From: SHZI01 sp041396045
Lineage (GTDB): Bacteria; Pseudomonadota; Gammaproteobacteria; Steroidobacterales; GCA-2729495
Assembly: GCA_041396045.1 (NCBI GenBank)
Contig: JAWKZI010000012.1
Coordinates: forward strand, 1 to 64,000
Direction: 5' to 3'
Length of the DNA stretch: 64,000 bases
This document shows positions 9,725 to 17,273 of this stretch, in pieces; within the stretch, counting starts at the first letter, position 1; every line of letters starts with the position of its first letter. The notes below the pieces were generated by a model. That model searched no databases, had not been told where the DNA came from, and was given only the letters and a program-made list of their open reading frames with translations. Position numbers and translations under genes: made by a program.

Positions 9725-11058
9725 GCAGAACCCTGTTTGGTACCGATGGCATTCGGGGCCGGGTCGGCCAGCACCCCATGACCGCTGAGTTTGCCCTTCG
9801 CCTGGCATCGGCGGCCGGGCGGGAATTGGCGCCGGATGGAGGCAAAGTCCTCATCGGCAAGGACACGCGAGTGTCCGGCTATATGTTCGAATCTGCACTC
9901 GAGGCCGGATTCGTGGCGGCGGGGATGGACGTGCTGCTCGTGGGACCACTGCCCACGCCGGGCATTGCCTATCTGACCCGGACACTGGGCGCTGATGTTG
10001 GTGTAGTTATCAGCGCGTCGCACAATCCGTACGAAGACAATGGCATCAAGTTCTTCGATGCCAACGGCAGCAAGCTGTCGGATGCCATCGAGTCGGCTAT
10101 CGAGGCCCGCCTGGTCGAGCCGTCAGTGACCCGTGAGTCGGGATTTCTGGGCCGCGCCAAACGTGTCGAAAATGCACTTGAAGCCTATCAACAATTCTGT
10201 ATTTCCACTGTTCCCGCGGCAATGCGGCTTGATGGTCTGAAGATCGTTATTGATTGCTCCCACGGCGCTGCCTACAAAGTGGCCCCCCGGGTGTTGTCGA
10301 CACTTGGCGCCGAGATCGTACCCATCGGCTGCTCACCGAACGGCAGGAATATCAATCACAATTGCGGGTCCACCAAGCCTGAACTGATGCGCCTTACCAC
10401 GCTGGGAGTACGCGCCGATCTGGGCATTGCCCTGGATGGCGATGGCGATCGCGTATTGATGGTTGACCATCGCGGCGAGCTGATTGATGGCGATCAGCTA
10501 CTGTGGGTGCTGGCCAGCGCCTGGCACAGTGCTGGCCAACTGCGCGGTCCGGTGGTGGGAACCTTGATGAGCAACCTCGGACTGGAGCATGGTCTCAGGG
10601 ATCTCGGCGTGGACTTTCGCAGGGCCAGGGTCGGGGACCGTTATGTTCTGGAGATGCTGCGGGAAACTGGCGGCTCTCTGGGTGGAGAGACTTCCGGTCA
10701 TCTCATTTGCCTGGACAAGACCACCACCGGCGATGGATTGATCAGCGCCCTTCAGGTGTTGTCCGTGATGAAGCAGACGGGACGTACCCTGGCCGAACTG
10801 ACCGCTGGCATGCCGCGCTATCCCCAGATACTGATCAATGTCAGGGTTCGGGAGCGAATCGATCTGTGCAACTCGGCGCCCATTCAGTCAGCCGTTAGGC
10901 AGGCGGAGAGTCAACTTGGCGGCCGCGGGCGCGTGGTATTGCGAGCTTCGGGCACTGAGCCGGTCGTCCGGGTCATGGTCGAAGGAGACGATGATGCTGA
11001 GGTTGAGCAACTCGCCAAAGCCATCGCTGCCTGTGTCCAGGACGCTGCGCCGGGCTGA
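9721..11058 (+). CDS. glmM: Phosphoglucosamine mutase
   Basis: GlmM interconverts glucosamine-6-phosphate and glucosamine-1-phosphate on the route to UDP-GlcNAc, the precursor of peptidoglycan and LPS. The intact product is 445 residues from ATG 9721. Signatures are the N-terminal FGTDGIRG, the phosphoserine loop VVISASHNPYEDNGIKFF (Ser near residue 100), the metal-binding ALDGDGDRVLMVD, the sugar-binding GGETSGHLI, and the phosphate-binding RASGTEPVVRVM near the C-terminus. Everything expected of the alpha-D-phosphohexomutase family is present. It overlaps folP by 4 bp. Confidence 0.97.
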   Translation: MSRTLFGTDGIRGRVGQHPMTAEFALRLASAAGRELAPDGGKVLIGKDTRVSGYMFESALEAGFVAAGMDVLLVGPLPTPGIAYLTRTLGADVGVVISASHNPYEDNGIKFFDANGSKLSDAIESAIEARLVEPSVTRESGFLGRAKRVENALEAYQQFCISTVPAAMRLDGLKIVIDCSHGAAYKVAPRVLSTLGAEIVPIGCSPNGRNINHNCGSTKPELMRLTTLGVRADLGIALDGDGDRVLMVDHRGELIDGDQLLWVLASAWHSAGQLRGPVVGTLMSNLGLEHGLRDLGVDFRRARVGDRYVLEMLRETGGSLGGETSGHLICLDKTTTGDGLISALQVLSVMKQTGRTLAELTAGMPRYPQILINVRVRERIDLCNSAPIQSAVRQAESQLGGRGRVVLRASGTEPVVRVMVEGDDDAEVEQLAKAIAACVQDAAPG

Positions 11059-11070
11059 TCGCTGCCAAGC

Positions 11071-11114
11071 GGTATCGCATCCGGACGTTGCGCTTGTCCG
11101 GATGGAACGCTACC
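11071..11114. other. imperfect inverted repeat between glmM and tpiA
   Basis: A hairpin lies in the 92-bp glmM-tpiA gap. Arms catccggac (11078-11086) and gtccggatg (11096-11104) pair perfectly around a 9-nt loop. Outer arms ggtatcg and cgctacc (11071-11077, 11108-11114) extend the stem with one mismatch. It is not directly followed by a T run, so it may be an mRNA-stability or processing element rather than a terminator. Confidence 0.5.
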
Positions 11115-11150
11115 CTGCGGCGTCTTTTTCCCCGGCTACAGGTTCGCGCA

Positions 11151-11960
11151 ATGTCAGACAGACGGCCCCTGGTTGCCGGCAACTGGAAGCTGAACGGCAA
11201 CCGCCAGTCCAATCAGGCTCTGGTCGCCGGAATTGCCGCCAGCCTGGCCGATAGCGGGCTGGGCCCTGAAGTACTGGGTAGCCCGGACGCACCGATTGAA
11301 GCTCTCCTGTGCCCACCGTTTGTCTATATCGCCGAAATTGCCGGCCAGGCCGCCGCGTTTGGCGTGATCACCGGCAGCCAGGATGTAGCGGCGGAAAAGG
11401 CTGGAGCCTATACCGGTGAAGTTGCTGCGCCGATGCTGGTCGACGTCGGCTGCCAGTACGCGATTGTGGGTCACAGCGAGCGTCGGGCGTTGTACGGTGA
11501 TACCGACGAGCGTGTCGCGGCCAAGGCGATCGCTGCGCTGGATGCCGGACTTAAACCCATTATTTGCGTGGGTGAGACGTTGGCCGAACGTGATGAAGGC
11601 CAGACTCTGGCCGTGGTGCGCCGCCAGGTCAGCTCGGTGTTGGCCGCCTGCGATGCGGCTGACCACCCGGTACATGCGTGTCATTCCCTGGTCGTAGCCT
11701 ACGAGCCCGTCTGGGCAATCGGCACGGGCAGAACCGCCACGCCGGCCCAGGCTCAGGAAGTTCATGCCGAGATACGGGCCACGGTGGCGAAACGCGATGC
11801 TACAATTGCCGGCGGCCTTCGCATCATCTATGGAGGCAGTGTCAAGGCATCCAACGCGAGAGATCTCTTCGCGATGCGGGATATTGATGGCGGGCTTATC
11901 GGCGGTGCGTCGCTGCAGGCCGCTGAGTTTGTGAGTATTTGCAAGGCGGCTTCAGGCTGA
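11151..11960 (+). CDS. tpiA: Triosephosphate isomerase
   Basis: TpiA interconverts dihydroxyacetone phosphate and glyceraldehyde-3-phosphate. ATG 11151 gives MSDRRPLVAGNWKLNGNRQ, in which GNWK holds the catalytic Lys; in-frame starts further upstream add a non-conserved segment. The electrophile His is in IVGHSERRALYGDT, the catalytic Glu in VVAYEPVWAIGTG, and the phosphate gripper is IIYGGSVKASNA and GGLIGGASL. The protein is 269 residues, slightly longer than the usual 250 because of insertions such as the one after LADSGLGPEVLG. The stop shares bases with the secG ATG (TGATG), so the two genes are co-translated. Confidence 0.97.
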   Translation: MSDRRPLVAGNWKLNGNRQSNQALVAGIAASLADSGLGPEVLGSPDAPIEALLCPPFVYIAEIAGQAAAFGVITGSQDVAAEKAGAYTGEVAAPMLVDVGCQYAIVGHSERRALYGDTDERVAAKAIAALDAGLKPIICVGETLAERDEGQTLAVVRRQVSSVLAACDAADHPVHACHSLVVAYEPVWAIGTGRTATPAQAQEVHAEIRATVAKRDATIAGGLRIIYGGSVKASNARDLFAMRDIDGGLIGGASLQAAEFVSICKAASG

Positions 11961-12391
11961 TGTCTACCCTTAATACTGTTGTACTTGTTGCACACGTACT
12001 GATTGGCGTGGCGATTGTGGCCCTGGTTCTGATCCAGCGCGGCAAAGGTGCCGATGCCGGCGCGGCATTTGGTGCCGGCGCCTCAGGCACCGTATTCGGT
12101 GCGCAAGGATCGGCCAATTTTCTGTCGCGCTCCACGGCGATTCTGGCCTTTCTGTTTTTTTCAACGAGTCTGGGACTGGCCTATCTTGGTGCGCAACGGA
12201 CCGGGCCCGAGAGTCTGATGAATCAGGCCACAACGGACAGCGCCGTGCCGGTTATCACCGCTCCGCCCGCGGATACCAGAGTCACCCAGCCAGACACATC
12301 GGCGCCCGCAACCAGCCCGTTGCCTGGTTCATCGCCGGGCAAGGCTGATGGATCCGGCACCGCAGGAGGCGACACGGCCAGGCTCCAGTGA
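11960..12391 (+). CDS. secG: Preprotein translocase subunit SecG
   Basis: SecG is the small auxiliary subunit of the SecYEG channel. The product is 143 residues. Two membrane helices (about 4-24, VVLVAHVLIGVAIVALVLIQ, and about 55-75) flank the conserved cytoplasmic loop RGKGADAGAAFGAGASGTVF. The C-terminus is a long Thr/Pro/Ser-rich tail, as in many gammaproteobacterial SecG proteins and longer than in E. coli. ATG 11960 overlaps the tpiA stop; a TTG at 11939 is less likely. The tpiA-secG-tRNA-Leu order is conserved across Pseudomonas and Xanthomonas. Confidence 0.95.
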   Translation: MSTLNTVVLVAHVLIGVAIVALVLIQRGKGADAGAAFGAGASGTVFGAQGSANFLSRSTAILAFLFFSTSLGLAYLGAQRTGPESLMNQATTDSAVPVITAPPADTRVTQPDTSAPATSPLPGSSPGKADGSGTAGGDTARLQ

Positions 12392-12451
12392 ATTACCTGC
12401 GCTGGCGGCTGCACCGGGCGCCGCAGATGGAAGCCAGAGCAAGGATTAAAT

Positions 12452-12536
12452 GCCGACGTGGTGGAATTGGTAGACACACCGTCTTGAGGGGGCGGCGGCG
12501 CAAGCCGTGTGAGTTCGAGTCTCACCGTCGGCACCA
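12452..12536 (+). tRNA. leuU: tRNA-Leu(GAG)
   Basis: An 85-nt class II tRNA ending in encoded CCA. Acceptor arms gccgacg (12452-12458) and cgtcggc (12526-12532) pair fully. The anticodon stem ccgtc/ggcgg flanks loop ttgaggg, with anticodon GAG at 12486-12488 (reads CUC/CUU). The T arm is gtgag/ctcac around ttcgagt, and there is a long variable arm. It sits directly downstream of secG, the same location as leuU in E. coli. Confidence 0.97.
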
Positions 12537-12579
12537 AGGGAAGCGGTGCAAAGGGATAACGTAGGCTGAGGATGCAACC

Positions 12580-12936
12580 GTGCTGACTAACTACATACCT
12601 GTGCTGGTGTATCTATGCGTTGCGGCGGGTATCGGCCTGATACTGCTGGGCCTGGGCTTTCTGATCGGTCGCGGGCAGAAGTACCGCGACAAGCTTTCCG
12701 CCTACGAGTGCGGTTTCGAACCCTTCGAAGACAGCCGCATGAAGTTTGACGTCCGCTACTACCTCGTTGCCATACTGTTTATCATCTTTGATCTGGAAAT
12801 TGCCTTCCTGTTTCCCTGGGCGGTGACACTCGACCAGATCGGGCTGGTCGGCATTTTGGCGATGGGTGTCTTTCTTGCCATCCTCGTGGTCGGATTTATC
12901 TACGAATGGAAGAAGGGAGCGCTGGAATGGGACTAG
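12580..12936 (+). CDS. nuoA: NADH-quinone oxidoreductase subunit A
   Basis: NuoA is a membrane subunit of complex I near the quinone-entry region. The 118-residue product starts at GTG 12580. It has three hydrophobic helices and the conserved loop YECGFEPFEDSRMKFDVRYY, followed by ILFIIFDLEIAFLFPW with the conserved Asp/Glu pair. The gene opens the nuoA-N operon 43 bp after tRNA-Leu, so the operon may be transcribed through the tRNA. nuoB starts inside its last codons (ATG 12927). Confidence 0.97.
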   Translation: MLTNYIPVLVYLCVAAGIGLILLGLGFLIGRGQKYRDKLSAYECGFEPFEDSRMKFDVRYYLVAILFIIFDLEIAFLFPWAVTLDQIGLVGILAMGVFLAILVVGFIYEWKKGALEWD

Positions 12937-13437
12937 AAGCGGCGAACATGCCGGCGCCTCCACCCGAGGACATGCTCCAGCGTCGCGGGTTCGTCGTGAC
13001 CAGGCTGGATAACCTGATCAACTGGGCCCGAACCGGCTCGTTGTGGCCGATGACTTTCGGACTGGCCTGTTGTGCGGTGGAAATGATGCATGCAGGCGCA
13101 GCACGCTACGATCTAGATCGTTTTGGCGTCATCTTTCAGGCCCAGCCCCCGCCAATCCGACGTGATGATTGTTGCCGGGACTCTCACCAACAAGATGGCA
13201 CCTGCCTTGCGCAAGGTGTATGACCAGATGGCGGAGCCGCGCTGGGTCATCTCAATGGGTTCCTGTGCGAATGGCGGCGGCTACTATCACTATTCCTACG
13301 CAGTGGTCCGGGGATGCGACCGGATAGTGCCTGTTGATGTCTACGTGCCGGGTTGTCCGCCCACGGCAGAGGCATTGCTCTACGGCATAATTCAGTTGCA
13401 AAACAAGATTCGCCGGACAAGCACGATCGCGCGATGA
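12927..13437 (+). CDS. nuoB: NADH-quinone oxidoreductase subunit B, one frameshift
   Basis: NuoB carries the terminal [4Fe-4S] cluster N2 that reduces quinone. The N-terminal frame gives FGLACCAVEMMHAGAARYDL. An extra base near 13137 shifts the frame; VIF is followed by RPSPRQSDVMIVAGTLTNKM in the next frame. The N2 ligands are visible on both sides of the break: the CC pair, Cys in SMGSCANGGG and Cys in VYVPGCPPTAEA. Corrected length is about 169 residues. The start overlaps the nuoA end and the stop overlaps the nuoC ATG. Complex I needs this subunit, and both halves are perfectly conserved, so the break is probably a sequencing error. Confidence 0.94.
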
Positions 13438-14186
13438 CGTCGTCCGAGAACCAGCAGCCCGACGCCCCGCAGGACAAAGCCGTGATTGGCGCACTGGGTT
13501 CCCGCCATCAGGCACTGTCTGAATTGCTGTCGCCACGATTCGGTGACAAGTTGACCAGAGTGCCATCCCGTTGCGGCGAACTCGGCTATGAAGTGGCGCC
13601 CGGCGAACTGCTTGAGGTGGCCACGACGCTGCGTGACGAATTCGGGTTCGAGATCCTGATCGACGTATGCGCCGTCGATTATCTGCTCTACGGTCGTGCC
13701 GAGTGGGAGACCGAGGGCGCAACGAGCACGGGGTTCAGCCGTGCCGCCGAGGCTTTTACCATCCTTGCCGATCCAGGCGCACAGTTCGATCCGCGGCGAT
13801 TTGCCGTGGTCTATCACCTGCTGTCACTCAGCCGGAATGCCCGTCTCCGTCTGACGGTCTACACGGGCGTCGACAATCCGCCGATCGTGCCGTCAGTCGT
13901 CGGTGTGTGGGCAGCCGCAGACTGGTTCGAACGTGAGGCTTTCGATCTGTACGGCGTCCTGTTCGATGGGCATCCCGATCTCCGGCGAATACTTACTGAC
14001 TACGGGTTTATTGGCCATCCGTTCCGCAAGGATTTTCCCTTGTCCGGCAACCTGGAAGTCCGGTATGACGCCGAGCAGGGGCGGGTGATCTACCAGCCCG
14101 TGACAATCGAGCCCCGCACGCTCGTACCCAAGGTTATTCGCGACGACAACCGGTACGAACCGGATTTGAAAGACGATCGTGGCTGA
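13434..14186 (+). CDS. nuoC: NADH-quinone oxidoreductase subunit C
   Basis: NuoC is the 30-kDa peripheral subunit that packs against NuoD. The product is 250 residues from ATG 13434. The diagnostic 30-kDa signature is AADWFEREAFDLYGVLFDGH, followed by LRRILTDYGFIGHPFRKDFP and the C-terminal TIEPRTLVPKVIR. NuoC and NuoD are separate genes here, unlike the fused NuoCD of E. coli. The N-terminal 35 residues are polar and poorly conserved. It overlaps nuoB by 4 bp and nuoD (GTG 14179) by 8 bp. Confidence 0.96.
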   Translation: MTSSENQQPDAPQDKAVIGALGSRHQALSELLSPRFGDKLTRVPSRCGELGYEVAPGELLEVATTLRDEFGFEILIDVCAVDYLLYGRAEWETEGATSTGFSRAAEAFTILADPGAQFDPRRFAVVYHLLSLSRNARLRLTVYTGVDNPPIVPSVVGVWAAADWFEREAFDLYGVLFDGHPDLRRILTDYGFIGHPFRKDFPLSGNLEVRYDAEQGRVIYQPVTIEPRTLVPKVIRDDNRYEPDLKDDRG

Positions 14187-15432
14187 GTTTCGCAGCTTCA
14201 CAATGAATTTCGGACCGCAGCATCCGGCGGCGCACGGCGTGCTGCGCCTCGTGCTCGAAATGGAGGGCGAAACAATCCAGAAGGCCGATCCGCACATCGG
14301 ACTGTTGCATCGTGCGACCGAGAAACTTGCCGAAAGCAAGCCGTTTAACCAGAGCATCGGGTACATGGACCGTCTCGATTACGTGTCCATGATGTGCAAT
14401 GAGCACGGCTATGTACTGGCCATCGAAAAACTGCTGGGCATTACAGTGCCGCCGCGGGCGCAGTACATCCGCGTGATGTTCGACGAAGTCACCAGAATCC
14501 TGAATCACCTGATGTGGCTGGGTGCGCATGGCCTGGACATCGGCGCCATGACGGTATTTCTATGGTGTTTCCGCGAGCGCGAAGACCTGATGGACTGCTA
14601 CGAGGCGGTTTCCGGCACGCGCATGCACGCCACATACTATCGGCCGGGTGGTGTTTATCGTGATTTGCCGGCCCGGATGCCGCTCCATCAACCGTCCTCT
14701 GTCCGGTCGGCAAAAGAGGTTGAGCGCCAGAATGCTGCCCGTGGTGGCTCGCTGCTGGATTTTCTGGAAGCGTTTACCGATCGATTTCCAAAATGTGTAG
14801 ACGACTACGAGACCCTGCTGACCGACAATCGCATCTGGAAGCAGCGCACCGTCAACATCGGTGTCGTCAGCCCGGAGCGGGCCATGCAACTGGGATTTAC
14901 CGGACCAATGCTGCGCGGTTCCGGCGTCGAATGGGATCTACGCAAGAAGCAGCCGTACGAGGTCTATCCGGAGCTGGATTTCGATATTCCGGTAGGCGTC
15001 AATGGCGACTGCTACGACCGGTATCTGGTGCGTGTTGAGGAAATGCGCCAGTCAAATCGTATTGTGCGGCAGTGCATAGACTGGCTGAGAGCAAACCCCG
15101 GCCCGGTCATTGTGCATGATCGCAAATTTGCACCTCCCAGCCGGGAAGAGATGAAAAACGACATGGAGTCGCTGATCCATCACTTCAAGTTGTTTACCGA
15201 GGGTTACACCGTGCCGGCTGGCGAAGCTTACGCAGCGATAGAGCACCCTAAAGGTGAATTCGGCGTTTATCTGGTTTCGGACGGCGCCAACAAACCCTAC
15301 CGCCTCAAGGTGCGGGCGCCAGGCTTTGCTCATCTGGCGGCAATGGCCGAGATGGTTGAGGGGCACATGCTGCCCGACGTCGTTGCCATGATCGGCACCC
15401 TGGATATCGTCTTTGGGGAGATCGATCGCTGA
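14179..15432 (+). CDS. nuoD: NADH-quinone oxidoreductase subunit D
   Basis: NuoD is the 49-kDa subunit, homologous to hydrogenase large subunits, and forms much of the quinone-binding cavity. The intact ORF is 417 residues from GTG 14179. It begins FRSFTMNFGPQHPAAHGVLR (the HPAAHG loop lines the quinone site), contains HIGLLHRATEKLAESK, and ends with the family-typical DIVFGEIDR. The native Cys residues of hydrogenase are absent, as normal for NuoD. The stop overlaps the nuoE ATG. Confidence 0.97.
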   Translation: MAEFRSFTMNFGPQHPAAHGVLRLVLEMEGETIQKADPHIGLLHRATEKLAESKPFNQSIGYMDRLDYVSMMCNEHGYVLAIEKLLGITVPPRAQYIRVMFDEVTRILNHLMWLGAHGLDIGAMTVFLWCFREREDLMDCYEAVSGTRMHATYYRPGGVYRDLPARMPLHQPSSVRSAKEVERQNAARGGSLLDFLEAFTDRFPKCVDDYETLLTDNRIWKQRTVNIGVVSPERAMQLGFTGPMLRGSGVEWDLRKKQPYEVYPELDFDIPVGVNGDCYDRYLVRVEEMRQSNRIVRQCIDWLRANPGPVIVHDRKFAPPSREEMKNDMESLIHHFKLFTEGYTVPAGEAYAAIEHPKGEFGVYLVSDGANKPYRLKVRAPGFAHLAAMAEMVEGHMLPDVVAMIGTLDIVFGEIDR

Positions 15433-15968
15433 TGACCACGACGACCAGTTCAACGCTGTCGGCAGCCGTGAGGGCCGAGATTGACCGCTGGATCACGCGC
15501 TTTCCTGAAGGGAAGCAGCGTTCAGCGGTGCTGGCGGCTCTGCACGCTGTTCAGCACGAGAACCAGGGGTTTATCACCCCGGAATTAATGAACAGCGTCG
15601 CTGCTTATCTCGGACTGCCGCCGATCCAGGTGTATGAGGTTGCAGCCTTCTACTCCATGTTTGCGACGAAGCCGGTCGGCCGTTGCTGTATCGCTGTGTG
15701 CACGAATATTTCCTGCATGTTGTGCGGCGGCGAGAAGATCCTGGCGCATATTGAAAAACGTCTGGGGATCAAGGTTGGAGAGAGTACGGAGGACGGCCGC
15801 TTCTATCTCAAGAAGGAGGAGGAATGTCTGGCTGCCTGTTGCGGAGCGCCGATGATGATGATTGGGCATCAGTACTACGAGAATCTGACCCCTGCCAGGG
15901 TCGATGAAATTCTCGACGGTCTGACCGACGACGATGTCAATAACGTCGGAGGCGGCACCCATGTCTGA
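15432..15968 (+). CDS. nuoE: NADH-quinone oxidoreductase subunit E
   Basis: NuoE is the 24-kDa subunit with the [2Fe-2S] cluster N1a in the NADH-dehydrogenase module. The product is 178 residues. An N-terminal helical domain (VLAALHAVQHENQGFI, then YEVAAFYSMF) precedes a thioredoxin-like domain. Its cluster ligands appear as CTNISC (C-x4-C) and ECLAACC (C-x3-C). The stop overlaps the nuoF start by 8 bp. Confidence 0.96.
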   Translation: MTTTTSSTLSAAVRAEIDRWITRFPEGKQRSAVLAALHAVQHENQGFITPELMNSVAAYLGLPPIQVYEVAAFYSMFATKPVGRCCIAVCTNISCMLCGGEKILAHIEKRLGIKVGESTEDGRFYLKKEEECLAACCGAPMMMIGHQYYENLTPARVDEILDGLTDDDVNNVGGGTHV

Positions 15969-17273
15969 GTCGCGCAGCTACCCGCAGAATCTGGTGTGCT
16001 TTGCCACGCTGGGCAAGGGCAATCCGGCCAGCATGGCCACCTACCGCTCCATCGGTGGCTATGAGGTATGGGAGAAAGTGCTGGCGGGTGAACTCACGCG
16101 TGAGCAGATCATCGATGGTGTCAAAGCGTCCGGGCTGCGTGGACGAGGTGGTGCAGGCTTTCCTACCGGTGTGAAGTGGACGTTCATGCCCAAGGACGTG
16201 CCCGGCCAGAAATACGTCGTGTGCAATTCCGACGAGAGTGAACCGGGAACCTGCCACGACCGGGATGTCCTGCGTTACAACCCGCATTCGATCATTGAAG
16301 GCATGGCGATTGGCGGATTCGCCATGGGTGCCACCATTGGCTACAACTATATCCGCGGGGAGTTTCTCGACGAGCCAGTCCCGGTATTCGATGCGGCGCT
16401 GAAGGATGCCTACGATGCGGGCCTGCTGGGCCAGAATATCCGTGGCTCCGGAATCAATTTTGATTTGCACACGTTTGTAGGCGCCGGCGCCTACATCTGC
16501 GGTGAAGAAACCGGCCTCCTTGAATCGCTGGAAGGCAAACCCGGCAGGCCGCGATTCAAGCCGCCGTTCCCGGCCGGGTTTGACTCTATGGCCGCCCGAC
16601 CACGATCAACAACACCCAGACTTTCGCCTCGGTGCCAACCATCCTGCGTCGTGGACCCCAGTGGTTTGCAGACCTCGGTCCCGAAGGCTCGGGTGGTACG
16701 GCTTTGTTTTCGGTTTCCGGCCATGTGGAAAAGCCGGGCAACTTCGAGTTGCCCATGGGCATTCCGTTTCGCGACCTGCTTGAACTGGCTGGCGGAGTGA
16801 GGGAAGGGCGGGGGCTCAAGGCTGTCATTCCCGGTGGATCGTCCGTGCCCGTGGTGCCGGGTGCTGCCATTATCGATACAACCATGGACTACAACGCACT
16901 GAAGAAAATCGGCACCTCATTCGGTACCGGTGCGGTGATCGTGATGGACGACACCACCTGCATGGTCAAGGCACTGCGACGGATCTCGCGCTTCTATTAT
17001 TCAGAGTCCTGTGGTGAGTGCACGCCGTGTCGGGAGGGCACCGGATGGTTATACCGGGTGTTGAACCGGATCGTGGAGGGGCAGGGCAAGCACGCCGATC
17101 TCAAACTGCTGATGGATGTTGCCAACAACATCGAAGGCCACACCATATGCGCACTCGGCGATGCTGCTGCCTGGCCGGTGCAGAGCTTTTTGCGCCATTT
17201 CATGCCTGAGTTCGAGTTCATGATCGAAAACAAGGGCCGCTCAATCGTTGACTCTCGCCCGGAGGCAGCCTGA
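15961..17273 (+). CDS. nuoF: NADH-quinone oxidoreductase subunit F, one frameshift
   Basis: NuoF binds NADH and FMN and carries [4Fe-4S] cluster N3. The N-terminal frame has SGLRGRGGAGFPTGVKWTFM (FMN/NADH Gly-rich loop), CNSDESEPGTCHDR and GAYICGEETGLLESLEGKPG. The frame breaks near 16584 and resumes as LYGRPTTINNTQTF, then SVPTILRRGPQWFADLG. The N3 ligands are in ESCGECTPCREGTGW and in the distal HTICALGDAAAWP. Corrected length is about 437 residues. It starts inside nuoE and its stop overlaps the nuoG ATG. One missing base explains the break. Confidence 0.94.
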
